Notes: generated from the letters alone by a model not told the origin. Shown: positions 27,831 to 38,603, counted from the first letter of the stretch. The stretch: DNA of 64,000 nt from Alphaproteobacteria bacterium MarineAlpha5_Bin5 (GCA_002938205.1 PTKZ01000007.1:1-64000); one strand, 5' to 3'. A program made the numbers and translations.

Positions 27831-28616
27831 CTAAAAAGTGCTAGATACACCACCGTCAACAAGTAATGTTTGACCTGTTACATACTTACTGTCTTTGGAG
27901 CAGAAAAAATATACTGCTCCGGCAATATCATCAGGTTGCCCATATCTACCTATAGGTAATTTTTCATATTTCATATACACATCTTTAAACCAATCTGTAT
28001 CTCCTTCAAAAACTCCATCTTTCATTATTGCCATTGGAGTATTAATAAACCCAGGCGCAACAGAATTAACTAAAATATTTTTTTCTGCTAATTCAACAGC
28101 AAGTACTCTTGTCATATTAATTAAACCACCTTTTGCTGTGTTGTATGCGATATTTCCTTTATAGCCTTTAATTCCTTGTATTGAGGTAATATTAACTATT
28201 CTGCCTCCACCAGATTTCTCAAAAAGAGATAAAGAATACTTCGATGTTAAAAAAGATGCATTCATATTTATGTTTATAGTCTTTTTATATTTTTCATAGG
28301 TTTGATCTTTAATTAAATAACCTTCTTCTATTCCTGCATTATTTATTAGTATATCTAATTGACCCCATTTATTTTTTGTAAAATTAAATAAATTTATAAT
28401 TTTTTCTTCATCAGATACATCCACTTCAAAAAAATTAATTTGCCCTTTATTGTTATCTAGTTCATTAATTAATTTTTCAGCTACATCTTTTTTTAAATCA
28501 GCAATAATAATTTCAACTCCTTCTTGATATAATCTTTTTACTATACCAGCACCTATTCCTTGTGCTCCTCCAGTAACAATTGCTTTTTTGTTTAATAATC
28601 TTTTGTTGTTATCCAT
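27831..28616 (-). CDS. SDR family oxidoreductase
   Basis: AIVTGGAQGIGAGIVKRLY, ILINNAGIEEGY, YNTAKGGLINMTRVLAVELAEKNILVNSVAPGFINT and VTGQTLLVDGG. Confidence 0.94.
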   Translation of the reverse strand: MDNNKRLLNKKAIVTGGAQGIGAGIVKRLYQEGVEIIIADLKKDVAEKLINELDNNKGQINFFEVDVSDEEKIINLFNFTKNKWGQLDILINNAGIEEGYLIKDQTYEKYKKTININMNASFLTSKYSLSLFEKSGGGRIVNITSIQGIKGYKGNIAYNTAKGGLINMTRVLAVELAEKNILVNSVAPGFINTPMAIMKDGVFEGDTDWFKDVYMKYEKLPIGRYGQPDDIAGAVYFFCSKDSKYVTGQTLLVDGGVSSTF

Positions 28617-29416
28617 TAGTACATTATCCTTTTTTCAGATCTTGAAATTATAGTTGCAATTAATAAAACTAAAAAAGAAGTTAGAATCAAAATCAAAGTT
28701 ACTGAAGCATTAACTTGTTTTGAAAAACCTACCCTCATTTTTGCCCATAATTTAATTGGCCATGTTGTATCATTTCCAATCAAAAATAAAGTAATTAAAG
28801 TTTCATCTAGAGAAATTGTAAAAGCTAATAGTCCTGCAATTATTAAGGATAACTTGATATTAGGTAATAAAACATACCAAAATGCTTGTATTTTACTGGC
28901 TCCTAAATCATATGCTGATTCCATTAATGACGGTTTTAGTGTTTCTAATTTATTAAGTATTATTTTAAAAACAATTGCTAATACAAATATAGTATGACCT
29001 ATAACAACTGTATTTAATGATCTTGGTAAATTAATTTCTCTAAAAAATATTAATAAAGATAATCCTGTTATTATAGGAGGCAACAAAAAAGGAAGAAAAA
29101 TTATAAATTGAAGTAATTCTTTCATTTTACCTCTACTAGTGTGATAGTAATTAGCAAAATAAAAACCTATAATAACTGAACAAATTACTGTTACTCCACC
29201 AACATATAAAGAATTCAATAAAGACTCCAGAATCTGTTTTTCAAAAATTAGTTTTGTATATGGTTCGTATGAAAAAGAATCCCAGTTTACTTTTCCTTTT
29301 CTAGATTTATAAAATGAAAAAAATATTGTCATTACTATAGGAGCATAAAGAGCAGCTACAATTAGTCCAGTTAGAATAGCCATTATATATTTTGTAAAGT
29401 TTTCTAGTTTTGTCAT
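28616..29416 (-). CDS. ABC transporter permease (PotC-like)
   Basis: Hydrophobic; EAA loop SLMESAYDLGASKIQAFWYVLLPNIKLSLIIAGLLAFTISLDETLI. Preferred start MTKLENF at 29416 gives an ATGA overlap with the upstream permease. Confidence 0.92.
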   Translation of the reverse strand: MTKLENFTKYIMAILTGLIVAALYAPIVMTIFFSFYKSRKGKVNWDSFSYEPYTKLIFEKQILESLLNSLYVGGVTVICSVIIGFYFANYYHTSRGKMKELLQFIIFLPFLLPPIITGLSLLIFFREINLPRSLNTVVIGHTIFVLAIVFKIILNKLETLKPSLMESAYDLGASKIQAFWYVLLPNIKLSLIIAGLLAFTISLDETLITLFLIGNDTTWPIKLWAKMRVGFSKQVNASVTLILILTSFLVLLIATIISRSEKRIMY

Positions 29417-30264
29417 GCTTTTAGTTTTTTGGTTAAATAATTTGTTAAAGAAATAATTATTACGGATACAAACAATAAAATACTTGCAAGGGCTGCTCCA
29501 AAAGGCCAATTAAATGCCATGCCAAAATTACTATAAATTATTTTACCATAAGTAAAGCCAGAAGTACCCCCAACTAATTGTGGTGTAACAAAGTCACCAA
29601 GTGCTAATATAAATACAAATATCCCACCAACCACTAAACCAGGAAACCCAATAGGAAAAATTACATAACGAAAAGCTTGAAAGGGTTTACAACCAAGATC
29701 AAAAGAAGCTTCTATTATATTTTTTGGTATTTTATCCAAAGAAGTAAAGGTGGGAATAATGATTAATGGTAAAAGTATAATTACGAGTGTAATTATAACA
29801 GAATTTTGATTCCATAAAAAAAATTCAAGAGGTTTTTCTATCAAACCCATCATTTTCAATACTTTATTAATAAGTCCTGAATAACCTAGAATAGACCTCA
29901 TCATGTAAATTTTAATAATGTAACTCATGAATAAAGGGATAATTAACATCAGTAGAATTACATATTTATATCTTCCAGCATATCTTGCTAAAAAATATGC
30001 TACAGGATATCCTAGCAATATACAGCTAGACATTACTACTAATGCTAAAAAAATTGTTCTAACAAATGTGTTTATGTAAATTTCATCAATAAAGAATTCT
30101 TTATAATTATCTAAACTAAATTCATGATTAATATCCAGTCCATCAACTGTAAAAAAAGAATAAGACAAGAAAGATGCTAAAGGTATCAATATTAAAAAAA
30201 TCACTAAAATAAAACTTATAACTGTCCATATCGATGTTCTAAAATAGTCAGATATTAATTTCAT
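29413..30264 (-). CDS. ABC transporter permease (PotB-like)
   Basis: EASFDLGCKPFQAFRYVIFPIGFPGLVVGGIFVFILALGDFVTPQLVGG. Confidence 0.93.
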   Translation of the reverse strand: MKLISDYFRTSIWTVISFILVIFLILIPLASFLSYSFFTVDGLDINHEFSLDNYKEFFIDEIYINTFVRTIFLALVVMSSCILLGYPVAYFLARYAGRYKYVILLMLIIPLFMSYIIKIYMMRSILGYSGLINKVLKMMGLIEKPLEFFLWNQNSVIITLVIILLPLIIIPTFTSLDKIPKNIIEASFDLGCKPFQAFRYVIFPIGFPGLVVGGIFVFILALGDFVTPQLVGGTSGFTYGKIIYSNFGMAFNWPFGAALASILLFVSVIIISLTNYLTKKLKA

Positions 30265-31331
30265 TTTAAAAAAATATTTCCAGTGTTTTCATTGAATTTT
30301 ATATAAACGACAGAATTTTCTGATAGAGATTTAGAAATATTTGAACTTATATTTTGCAATTTAATATTTGTATTTGAATTTTTACTTAATAAATTCAAAG
30401 TTGAAGTAGATCCTTTAAAATCTATTTCTTTAACCTTTAGCTCTAAGCTATTTTCATTTTCATTATTTGTTAAAGATATTTCTTCAGGTCTAATACCATA
30501 AATAACTTCATCTCCGATTTGTAATTCTTTATTTGTTTTGGTTTTAAATTTACCAAATTCAGAATTTAATGTAACCAATTCATTATAAGTTTCGACTACT
30601 TGACATTTAAATAAATTACATTCACCAAAAAATTTTGCCATATAAGTAGATTGAGGCGAATAATATAATTCTTTTGGAGATCCAACTTGTTCAAATTTAT
30701 GATTATATAAAACGGCAATTCTATCTGATAGAAATATTGCTTCTTCCTGATCATGAGTAATAAAAATAAATGTAATCTTAATTTTTTTTTGAATTTCTTT
30801 TAAAAATAGTTGCATTTGTTTTCTAAGTTCAGCATCTAAGGCTCCTAATGGTTCATCTAATAAAATTACTTTTGGTTCACAAATTATTGCTCTGGCAAGA
30901 GCTACTCTTTGTTGTTGTCCTCCTGATAATTCTTGAGGCATTCGATTAGAAAAATTTTCCAAACCCACAATTGATAATACTTCTAAAACCTTATCTTTAA
31001 TCAAGTTTTTATTTATATTTTTTATTTTAAGACCAAAACCAACATTATTAAAAACATTCATATTTGGAAACAGTGCATAATCTTGGAATACAGTGTTAAA
31101 CGGTCTTTTAAAAATAGGTATTTCATTAATATTGTTATGTTCAAAAATTATTTCACCATTTGTTGGTTTTGCAAAACCACCTATCATTCTAATAATTGTT
31201 GACTTTCCAGATCCACTAGAACCTAAAATAGTGAAAAATTCATTATTTTTTATTTTTATATTAATATTTTCTAAAACTTTTGTTTTACCGTAATGTTTTG
31301 AAATATTTTTTAATTCTAAAATATCATTCAT
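30261..31331 (-). CDS. ABC transporter ATP-binding protein (PotA-like)
   Basis: GSSGSGKSTIIRMIGG, LSGGQQQRVALARAI, VILLDEPLGALDAELR and ITHDQEEAIFLSDRIAV. Confidence 0.95.
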   Translation of the reverse strand: MNDILELKNISKHYGKTKVLENINIKIKNNEFFTILGSSGSGKSTIIRMIGGFAKPTNGEIIFEHNNINEIPIFKRPFNTVFQDYALFPNMNVFNNVGFGLKIKNINKNLIKDKVLEVLSIVGLENFSNRMPQELSGGQQQRVALARAIICEPKVILLDEPLGALDAELRKQMQLFLKEIQKKIKITFIFITHDQEEAIFLSDRIAVLYNHKFEQVGSPKELYYSPQSTYMAKFFGECNLFKCQVVETYNELVTLNSEFGKFKTKTNKELQIGDEVIYGIRPEEISLTNNENENSLELKVKEIDFKGSTSTLNLLSKNSNTNIKLQNISSNISKSLSENSVVYIKFNENTGNIFLK

Positions 31332-31541
31332 AAATTAGCCATGATGATAAAATATTTTTTATATGTTTCAAGCTATTATCTTACTATATCATTAAGATGA
31401 TATGAAAAACTAAGGAAGTTTTGATTTTTTATTTATAAATCATAGTTTTAAATATGAATTTAATATAATATTCAGCATTCTAGATTTGACTTAAATAAAA
31501 TTAACTGATTATATAAATTAATTATTTTTATGGGAGGTATA

Positions 31542-32549
31542 ATGAAAAAGTTAATCTATTCTTTTTTATCATTTATTTTTGTTTTTTCGTTTGCTTTTTC
31601 TTCACAAGCAGCAAGAGAATTAAGTCTTGGGTGTTTTGAAGGATATGCGGAACAAGAATGGATTGATGAATTTGAAGCAAAATATGACGCTAAAGTAAAA
31701 GTTAAATATGTGGGTAGTGTTGATGAGCTATTTGCTTTAACTCAAGCAAGCAAAGGAGAAGACTTTGATTTAGTATCAATAGATACAAGTTTATTTCCAA
31801 GATATCATGGAGCCGGTTTATTAAAAGCTTATGATAAAAGTAAACTTTCAAATTTTAGTGGTCTAATGCCAGCTTTCCAAAGTGTAAAGGAAGTTGAGAT
31901 AGATGGTGGTTATTACGGTGTTCCAATTTCATGGGGCTCATTAGGATTAATTTATGATGTTGATGAGTTTGGTGAAGGTGGGGTTGACTCTTGGTCAGTA
32001 ATGCATGACTCTGCTAATGCAGGTAAAATGATTGTGTTAGATGACACAAATAATAACATTGTTAATACCGCAATTTATTTAGGTATGGATAATCCATATA
32101 ATTTATCAGAAGCTGAAATGGAGCAAGTTAAACAAACTTTAATTGCTCAAAAGAAATTAGTAGTGACTTACTTTGCTGGATTTGATGAAGGAAATCAAAT
32201 TTGGGACAGTGGAGGAATTTCGCTTATGTTCTCGATGGGAGAATTTCAGGAAGTTGCACTAAGAGATATGGGTCATAATGTTAAGTATATTATTCCTAAA
32301 GAAGGTGGAATTGGATGGCTTGACACATGGGCAATGACAGCTGGAGCTGATGAAGAATTAGCTCATGCATGGGCTAACTTTTTTATAGAAAAATCTACTC
32401 AAGAAGTTATGAATGAGAGATATGGCTATGGAACTGTAACTCATGAATCACCAGGACTAGATTATGCTGGTAGATTAAACTGGTTACAACCAGCTGAAGA
32501 TTTTGAATGGCGTAATAGAGTTTGGAACGAAGTTAAAGCTTCCAACTAA
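31542..32549 (+). CDS. Extracellular solute-binding protein (PotD-like)
   Basis: Signal peptide MKKLIYSFLSFIFVFSFAFSSQAA; divergent from the PotABC-like genes. ATG 31542 preferred over 31530 (RBS gggaggt lies between). Confidence 0.92.
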   Translation: MKKLIYSFLSFIFVFSFAFSSQAARELSLGCFEGYAEQEWIDEFEAKYDAKVKVKYVGSVDELFALTQASKGEDFDLVSIDTSLFPRYHGAGLLKAYDKSKLSNFSGLMPAFQSVKEVEIDGGYYGVPISWGSLGLIYDVDEFGEGGVDSWSVMHDSANAGKMIVLDDTNNNIVNTAIYLGMDNPYNLSEAEMEQVKQTLIAQKKLVVTYFAGFDEGNQIWDSGGISLMFSMGEFQEVALRDMGHNVKYIIPKEGGIGWLDTWAMTAGADEELAHAWANFFIEKSTQEVMNERYGYGTVTHESPGLDYAGRLNWLQPAEDFEWRNRVWNEVKASN

Positions 32550-32566
32550 TTATATTTTTATATTAA

Positions 32567-32584
32567 GGGGTGCTAATGCACCCC
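32567..32584 (+). terminator. Intergenic hairpin after SBP gene (terminator or mRNA-stabilising stem)
   Basis: GGGGTGC-TAAT-GCACCCC, followed by ctaatttattt. Confidence 0.7.
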
Positions 32585-32602
32585 CTAATTTATTTAAATT
32601 GA

Positions 32603-33775
32603 ATGGTAAAAATTTCAAAAATAGAAACCTATAGCTTACTCATACCTGACTTTGATTCAGACGCTTGTAGTTCTGCGCAGGACAATTTTGTTGTTAAAAT
32701 TTATGCAGATAACGGTTTATATGGAATTGGAGAATCAGATACAAATCCATGGGGAGTAAAAGCAATTATAGATTCACCAGGAACACATGCAATGGGAAGA
32801 GGTTTTGCAGACATTTTAATTGGTAAAGATCCACGAAACGTTGAAGGTTTATGGCATGAGTTAAATGAAAAAACAATGATGACGTCCAGACGAGGACTCG
32901 GTATATGCGCAATAGGTGCAATTGATATGGCTTTATGGGATTTGTGTGGAAAAATTTACCAACAACCAGTTTGGAAATTATTAGGCGGTTCAAAAAAAAA
33001 TTTTATTATACCTTATGCTTCACTTCTTCCTGAAGGACATACATTAAATGAATATTCTGAAAGTTTAGTAAATAAAACAATCAAATCTAAAAAACTTGGT
33101 TTTAAAGCTGCTAAACTAGAAATTTGTATCAAAGGACCTTATTCTCATAATAATTTGCATATAGAAGATGATACTGAATTTGCAAAAATGGTAACACTTT
33201 GTAGAAAAGCTGTAGGTAATGATATGGTTTTAATGGCGGATGTAGCCTATGCTTGGTCTGATTGGAAAAGTGCCTTAAAGGCACTAAACATGATTAAGGA
33301 AGAAAATTTGTATTTTATTGAAACACCTCTACCAATTGAAGATTTAGAAGGAAGCGCAAAATTAGCCAGCAGAACTGATATAAGAATAGCAACGGGTGAA
33401 ATGTTACAAACAAGATTTGAATGTTTTGAAACTATTGAAAAAGGACGGGTGGATGTAATTCAACCAGATGTAGGAAGAGTTGGAGGATTAACTGAAGCAA
33501 AAAGAGTTTGTGATTATGCTGAAGATCGTGGGATTTTAGTTGTCCCACATTGTTGGAAATCTGCAATTGGTATTGCTGCTTCAACACATTTATCAGCAAC
33601 TACTCTATCATGCCCTTACATAGAATTTCTTCCAAAAGAACTTGCTGAGTCTCAATTAAGAAAAGACTTAGTTTTAGAAGAGCTACCAGTTATAGATGGA
33701 AAAATACATTTGCCTGAAAAACCAGGGCTTGGTATTGAGTTAAATGAAGAAAAACTTAAGCAATATAATGTATAA
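32603..33775 (+). CDS. MR/MLE enolase-superfamily sugar-acid dehydratase, KxE motif
   Basis: GICAIGAIDMALWDLCGKIYQQPVWKLLGG, AAKLEI, LMADVAYAWSD, IETPLPIED, PDVGRVGGLTEAKR and VPHCWKSAIGI. Confidence 0.92.
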   Translation: MVKISKIETYSLLIPDFDSDACSSAQDNFVVKIYADNGLYGIGESDTNPWGVKAIIDSPGTHAMGRGFADILIGKDPRNVEGLWHELNEKTMMTSRRGLGICAIGAIDMALWDLCGKIYQQPVWKLLGGSKKNFIIPYASLLPEGHTLNEYSESLVNKTIKSKKLGFKAAKLEICIKGPYSHNNLHIEDDTEFAKMVTLCRKAVGNDMVLMADVAYAWSDWKSALKALNMIKEENLYFIETPLPIEDLEGSAKLASRTDIRIATGEMLQTRFECFETIEKGRVDVIQPDVGRVGGLTEAKRVCDYAEDRGILVVPHCWKSAIGIAASTHLSATTLSCPYIEFLPKELAESQLRKDLVLEELPVIDGKIHLPEKPGLGIELNEEKLKQYNV

Positions 33776-33777
33776 AC

Positions 33778-34647
33778 ATGTTTGACATTGATATTATTGA
33801 TAGCAAAACAGCTCTTGGAGAAAGCGGGTTTTATTTATATAAAACAAACGAAATTGTTTTTTTGGATCTTTTTAAGCCTCATATATTTTTTTATTCAATT
33901 CAAGCTAAAAAATTAAATAAAATTAAATTAAATTTACCTAAACCTCTCGGTAATATTTACCCTCTACAAAATGGAAAATTTGTCATTAGTTGTTTTAATG
34001 GATTATATCTTTTTAATAGAAAAAATAACAATCTAAAATACATAGTAGACGTTAGAGCTTTAGGTGAAAAAAAAGATATTTCCTATAATGATGGAACAAT
34101 AACTAAAGACAAGTTATGGATTGGTCTTTGTCATATAAAAGAAACTGATAATTTAGGATATTTTGGCTATTTTAAAAATAATAAATTTTATGAAATTGAT
34201 AGAGGTTTTAAAGTTTCAAATGGACCTGCTATAAATGAGAAAAGAAATAAACTTTATTTTTCAGATTCTTTTAATTCATGTATTTATGAATATGATTTAA
34301 AGAATTTAAAAAAGAAAAAAGTAATTAAATTCAATAAAAAACAAGGATTTCCTGATGGAATAGCATTAGACGATGAAAACGGTTTATGGGTAGCTCATTG
34401 GGCTGGAGCACAGGTATCCAGAATCAATTTAAAAACTAGTAAAATCGATTTATCAATTAAAATCCCTGCACTTAACATTACAAGCGTTACATTTATTGGT
34501 AAAAACCTTTCACATCTTTTTGTTACTTCTGCAAAAATTGAAACTCCTCCTTATTTGTTAGAAAAATATAATCATTCAGGATCATCTTTTATTATTAAAA
34601 CAAATTATAATGGCATTAGAATACCCTATAGTAGTATGAATTTTTAA
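33778..34647 (+). CDS. SMP-30/gluconolactonase-like protein
   Basis: SKTALGESGFYLYKTNEIVFLDL, GYNDG-like SYNDGTITKDKLWIGL, FPDGIALDDENGLWVAHWAGAQVSRI. Confidence 0.9.
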   Translation: MFDIDIIDSKTALGESGFYLYKTNEIVFLDLFKPHIFFYSIQAKKLNKIKLNLPKPLGNIYPLQNGKFVISCFNGLYLFNRKNNNLKYIVDVRALGEKKDISYNDGTITKDKLWIGLCHIKETDNLGYFGYFKNNKFYEIDRGFKVSNGPAINEKRNKLYFSDSFNSCIYEYDLKNLKKKKVIKFNKKQGFPDGIALDDENGLWVAHWAGAQVSRINLKTSKIDLSIKIPALNITSVTFIGKNLSHLFVTSAKIETPPYLLEKYNHSGSSFIIKTNYNGIRIPYSSMNF

Positions 34648-34649
34648 TT

Positions 34650-35519
34650 ATGCCTTTAATCACAATCTATAATAATAATTTACATTTGGAATTATCACCT
34701 GAGATGGGTGCTTCAGTTACAAAATTTCAAGATAAAAATACAGGCAAAAATATTTTTAGATCGTTTCCAAAAAATAAAAAAATAAATAAAAAAAATTGTT
34801 ATTACGCAGGTTATTTTGCTACAATTCCTTATTTTGGAGCTATTCATAAAGGAACTTTTTTTTATAAAGATAAATATATTTCTCTACCTAGAACACATCC
34901 TCTAGAACCAGATACTATTCACGGTGAAGGATGGGTAAATAAATGGAAGGTTATTAAAAAAACAAAAACTTCTGTTGATGTTATGTTTAAACATATTGGA
35001 AAAAAAAGTTTTCCATATAAATATCAAGTTTTACAAAAATTTAGTTTAAAAAAAACTTCACTTATCATTTCTATTCAAATCAAAAATCTAGATAAAAGTG
35101 CATTTGAATGTGGAATTGGTTTTCATCCTTGGTTTTTTATTAGCAAATATTCTAAAATATATTCAAATAGTTTTTTGCATGTCAAAAACAAAAAAAAAGA
35201 ATTTAAAAAAAACATTCTTACAAGAAAAAAATTTTTAGATTTAAACAAGGTTAAACTTGACGAAACTTTCTTAAAATGGAATGGCAAATCAAGACTTAAA
35301 TTAAATAAGGATATTATATTAAACATTATCAATAAAAAAAATGTCCCTAATTTACATGTGTATTCACCTCGAAAAGAGAATTTTTTTTGTATTGAGCCAG
35401 TAACAAACGTTAGGGATTCATATTTTTTTAAGAAACATTCAAATGAGTATCATGGTTTAACAAAACTCGATAAAAATAAAAAATTTGAGGCTGCTGTTGA
35501 ATTTGAATTAATTCGTTAA
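34650..35519 (+). CDS. Aldose 1-epimerase
   Basis: LELSPEMGASVTKFQDKNTGKNIF, HPLEPDTIHGEGWVNKWKV, IGFHPWFFISKYS and FFCIEPVTNVRDSYF. Confidence 0.88.
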   Translation: MPLITIYNNNLHLELSPEMGASVTKFQDKNTGKNIFRSFPKNKKINKKNCYYAGYFATIPYFGAIHKGTFFYKDKYISLPRTHPLEPDTIHGEGWVNKWKVIKKTKTSVDVMFKHIGKKSFPYKYQVLQKFSLKKTSLIISIQIKNLDKSAFECGIGFHPWFFISKYSKIYSNSFLHVKNKKKEFKKNILTRKKFLDLNKVKLDETFLKWNGKSRLKLNKDIILNIINKKNVPNLHVYSPRKENFFCIEPVTNVRDSYFFKKHSNEYHGLTKLDKNKKFEAAVEFELIR

Positions 35520-36685
35520 GCCACTTGATATTTTTTTATAGCATCTCTATTAAGTTCTATTCCTAAACCAGGTTTTGTAGGAGGTAAAATCTTACCTTCA
35601 ACAAAATCAAAACCTTCTGTAGCAAGTTCTTTTCTTAAAATTTCAACACAAAGTTGAGGAGGCAGGTATTCAATGAAAGCACAATTTTGTGTATTAAAAG
35701 CAAAATGTGTTGTAGCTGATATGGAAACTGAAGTTTTCCAACAATGAGGAACAATTATACGATTATGATCCTGAGAGAATTTTGCAATTTTTTTAGCTTC
35801 GGATAAACCACCACAACGTCCAACATCTGGTTGAGCGACATCAATTTTGCCATTAACAATTAAGTCTTCAAATTCATAACGAGTACTTAACCATTCGCCT
35901 GCAGCAATTTTCATAGGTGCTTCATCATGCATCTTTGCATAACTTTTTATATCATCTGTCCAAACAGGTGTTTCTAAGAAATAAATATCAAATTCTTCCC
36001 AGTCTTTTACAGTTCTTAAAGCTTCATCAGCATCTTTCCAGCGATATTGAACATCTATCATTAGATTAATATCTGGACCTAATGCTTTTCTTACAGCTGC
36101 AACAACTTCTGTTGTTTTGTCATCATTTTCATTTAGTCCACTATGAGCATACGGACCATTTAATGTGACTTCAGATTTAACAGCTTTAAAACCTAGGCTT
36201 TTTGCTTTTTCTGCCCAAGCTACTAGAGAGTCTTTGTATTCTTGAAAAGAATGACCAACTGGTTGAAGTGAAGCATAGGGTATTACCTCATTTTGTTTTT
36301 TACCTCCTAATAATTCATAAACAGGTTTATTTTCTGCTTTACCTTTGATATCCCACAAAGCCATATCAATTGCACTTATTGCATTGACACCTGCACCTCT
36401 TCTTCCTGTCATAGCAGAACCAATATAAATTTTTTTCCATAACGAGTTAATTTCAAGTGGATTAGATCCTATAAGAATTTCTTTAACACATTGATCCATT
36501 GTATGTGTGCCTGGAGATTCAATAAATGCTTTTGCAACCCAAGGGCTGGTATCACATTCACCATAACCCTCAATTCCTTCATCTGTTTTAATAATTACTA
36601 AACAAGTATCTTGTGCGGAAGAGGTTAAACTTGGATCGTAGTTATCTGCTAACAATACGTATGTTTCAACATCAGTTATTTTCAT
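35516..36685 (-). CDS. MR/MLE enolase-superfamily sugar-acid dehydratase, KxE motif (paralog of 32603-33775)
   Basis: GVNAISAIDMALWDIKGKAENKPVYELLGG, AVKSEV, LMIDVQYRWKD, PDVGRCGGLSEAKK and VPHCWKTSVSI. Confidence 0.92.
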   Translation of the reverse strand: MKITDVETYVLLADNYDPSLTSSAQDTCLVIIKTDEGIEGYGECDTSPWVAKAFIESPGTHTMDQCVKEILIGSNPLEINSLWKKIYIGSAMTGRRGAGVNAISAIDMALWDIKGKAENKPVYELLGGKKQNEVIPYASLQPVGHSFQEYKDSLVAWAEKAKSLGFKAVKSEVTLNGPYAHSGLNENDDKTTEVVAAVRKALGPDINLMIDVQYRWKDADEALRTVKDWEEFDIYFLETPVWTDDIKSYAKMHDEAPMKIAAGEWLSTRYEFEDLIVNGKIDVAQPDVGRCGGLSEAKKIAKFSQDHNRIIVPHCWKTSVSISATTHFAFNTQNCAFIEYLPPQLCVEILRKELATEGFDFVEGKILPPTKPGLGIELNRDAIKKYQVA

Positions 36686-36701
36686 TTTTTTATTATACTA
36701 T

Positions 36702-37769
36702 TTATGTAATAAAATTTTTATACTTATTATCAATTTTTAATTTTAAATCAGCCACAAAATTTTCATTAATTTCTTTGTCATGAGCTATGCTGTGCCATAA
36801 ACCAATCTTGTTTATATATTCTTTCATTTTAATTAATGCATTACCCATATCTTGCCATGTAATATCCATGGACTCTGGTCTAATATCAACTCCTGCTCTA
36901 ATAATATAATCAATCATTTCTTCTGCTTTACATTCATGAAGAAGTGAACCAACATAAACGCCCATGTTAACGGGTTGACCATGGATATAAGGTCTTTTTG
37001 TGTGATATTCTAAAGAATAAAATACAAAATGATCAGTCCCTTCTATAGGTCTTGGATTCCATCCGAAATTATGAAAAGCTGGACCACCCCATGAGTTCGC
37101 ATTCATTAACCTTTTAATACCTTCATCATTTACCTCTTTAATGTCATCAATTCCTTCTAACATGTAGTCTAATACTGATTGTGCTTCATCTACTGCACTT
37201 TGATCATAAGGCCACTTACTTTCACACTTTCCAATTTTATCAGCGTACTTCCAATCTAAATGAGCAGTGTGATAACACAATATTTCACAAATTCCGCTTC
37301 TATTAAATATTTTTGGTGCTCTTTTAATAATATCAAAATCAACATATACTGCTTCAGGAACTGTCCAACCAATATAATTTATATTTCCATCAATACGAGA
37401 AGCAAATCTATGTCCAAATGCAGCATTGACTGACATCGAAGTTGGCACTTGAAAAAGTTTTTTATTGCTTTTCCAGCTAAAAAATTTTGCCGTATCTAGA
37501 GCTTGTCCTCCACCAATGCCAACAACTGCATTAAAATTTTTAATTTTTTCATAATCATTTTCTAGTGTGCTAATATCTAAGTTTTTTACTAGATGTACAT
37601 GAACATTTTTTTTAAAAAAACTTGAAAAATTCTCCCATAAATCTTCCATTGTAACTATTAGAGTTTCACTCGGTATAATTATGTTCAATTCACTTAATAA
37701 ATTTCTACCATAAATTGTTTGAAAAATTTTATTATTTAGTAAAAAATCTGGTTTATTTAATTTATTCAT
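36702..37769 (-). CDS. Iron-containing alcohol dehydrogenase-like protein (glycerol-1-phosphate dehydrogenase-like)
   Basis: NAVVGIGGGQALDTAKFFSW, PTSMSVNAAFGHR and YIHGQPVNMGVYVG. Confidence 0.82.
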   Translation of the reverse strand: MNKLNKPDFLLNNKIFQTIYGRNLLSELNIIIPSETLIVTMEDLWENFSSFFKKNVHVHLVKNLDISTLENDYEKIKNFNAVVGIGGGQALDTAKFFSWKSNKKLFQVPTSMSVNAAFGHRFASRIDGNINYIGWTVPEAVYVDFDIIKRAPKIFNRSGICEILCYHTAHLDWKYADKIGKCESKWPYDQSAVDEAQSVLDYMLEGIDDIKEVNDEGIKRLMNANSWGGPAFHNFGWNPRPIEGTDHFVFYSLEYHTKRPYIHGQPVNMGVYVGSLLHECKAEEMIDYIIRAGVDIRPESMDITWQDMGNALIKMKEYINKIGLWHSIAHDKEINENFVADLKLKIDNKYKNFIT

Positions 37770-37772
37770 AAT

Positions 37773-38603
37773 TTACCCTTTGACTGAACCTAGTGTTAAT
37801 CCTTTAACAATATGTTTTTGAGCAAAGGCTGCAAATAATACCATAGGTATAATTGATATAATAGCGCTACCAGTCATACCACCCCAATCTATAGAAGCAT
37901 AACCTCTAAATGATGCAACACCTACAGTAATTGGTTGCGCATCAAAAAAAGTTAAGCCAAGTGCGATGGCTAATTCATTCCACACCCATATACCATTTAA
38001 GATTGCTGTAGCAACTATACCTGGAATGATAAGGGGTAAATAAATTCTATAAATTGCTTGTAATGGACCACAACCATCAATAATTGCAGCATCATCTATT
38101 TCTTTTGGAATTTCTTCCAAGAAACTTCTTAGCATCCAAATAGAAAAAGGAAGAACGTGGACCTGATATATAATTGCCATTCCCAAATACGTATCATAAA
38201 TTCCTAATGTTTGATAAATTGCAAACATAGGTAATACAAACAAGAACTCAGGTAGCATGTAGGCCAAAAGTAACCATTGCATAAATGCTGTTTTAAATTT
38301 AATTTGATATCTTTTTAGGGCATAAGCAGCAAATAAAGCAATTGTAACAGATAAAACAATGCTTATTAATGTTATGAAAATAGAATTAAAAAAAGTATCT
38401 TTAAATAAATCATTATCCCACAGCTTTATATAATTATTTATTGTTGGATCAAAAATCCATTTTGGTGGTTTTGTAAATGTTTCTCCTTTTGATTTTATTG
38501 ATAACATAAATAACCATGTTACTGGTAGCAAAGTAAAAGCAACTGCAACAAAACTTACAATGTACGCTGAAATTAAATGTTTATGTTTTTTTATTTTTTT
38601 CAT
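37773..38603 (-). CDS. Carbohydrate ABC transporter permease (MalG-like)
   Basis: EIPKEIDDAAIIDGCGPLQAIYRIYLPLIIPGIVATAILNGIWVWNELAIAL; C-terminal QKHIVKGLTLGSVKG. Confidence 0.95.
   Translation of the reverse strand: MKKIKKHKHLISAYIVSFVAVAFTLLPVTWLFMLSIKSKGETFTKPPKWIFDPTINNYIKLWDNDLFKDTFFNSIFITLISIVLSVTIALFAAYALKRYQIKFKTAFMQWLLLAYMLPEFLFVLPMFAIYQTLGIYDTYLGMAIIYQVHVLPFSIWMLRSFLEEIPKEIDDAAIIDGCGPLQAIYRIYLPLIIPGIVATAILNGIWVWNELAIALGLTFFDAQPITVGVASFRGYASIDWGGMTGSAIISIIPMVLFAAFAQKHIVKGLTLGSVKG

Noticed and set aside
28616-29509. Apparent 97-bp overlap of two ABC permease ORFs, suggesting frameshift or fusion
   Set aside because: The long version uses an upstream start inside the neighbouring gene. 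Starting at MTKLENF (29416) gives a normal ATGA overlap.
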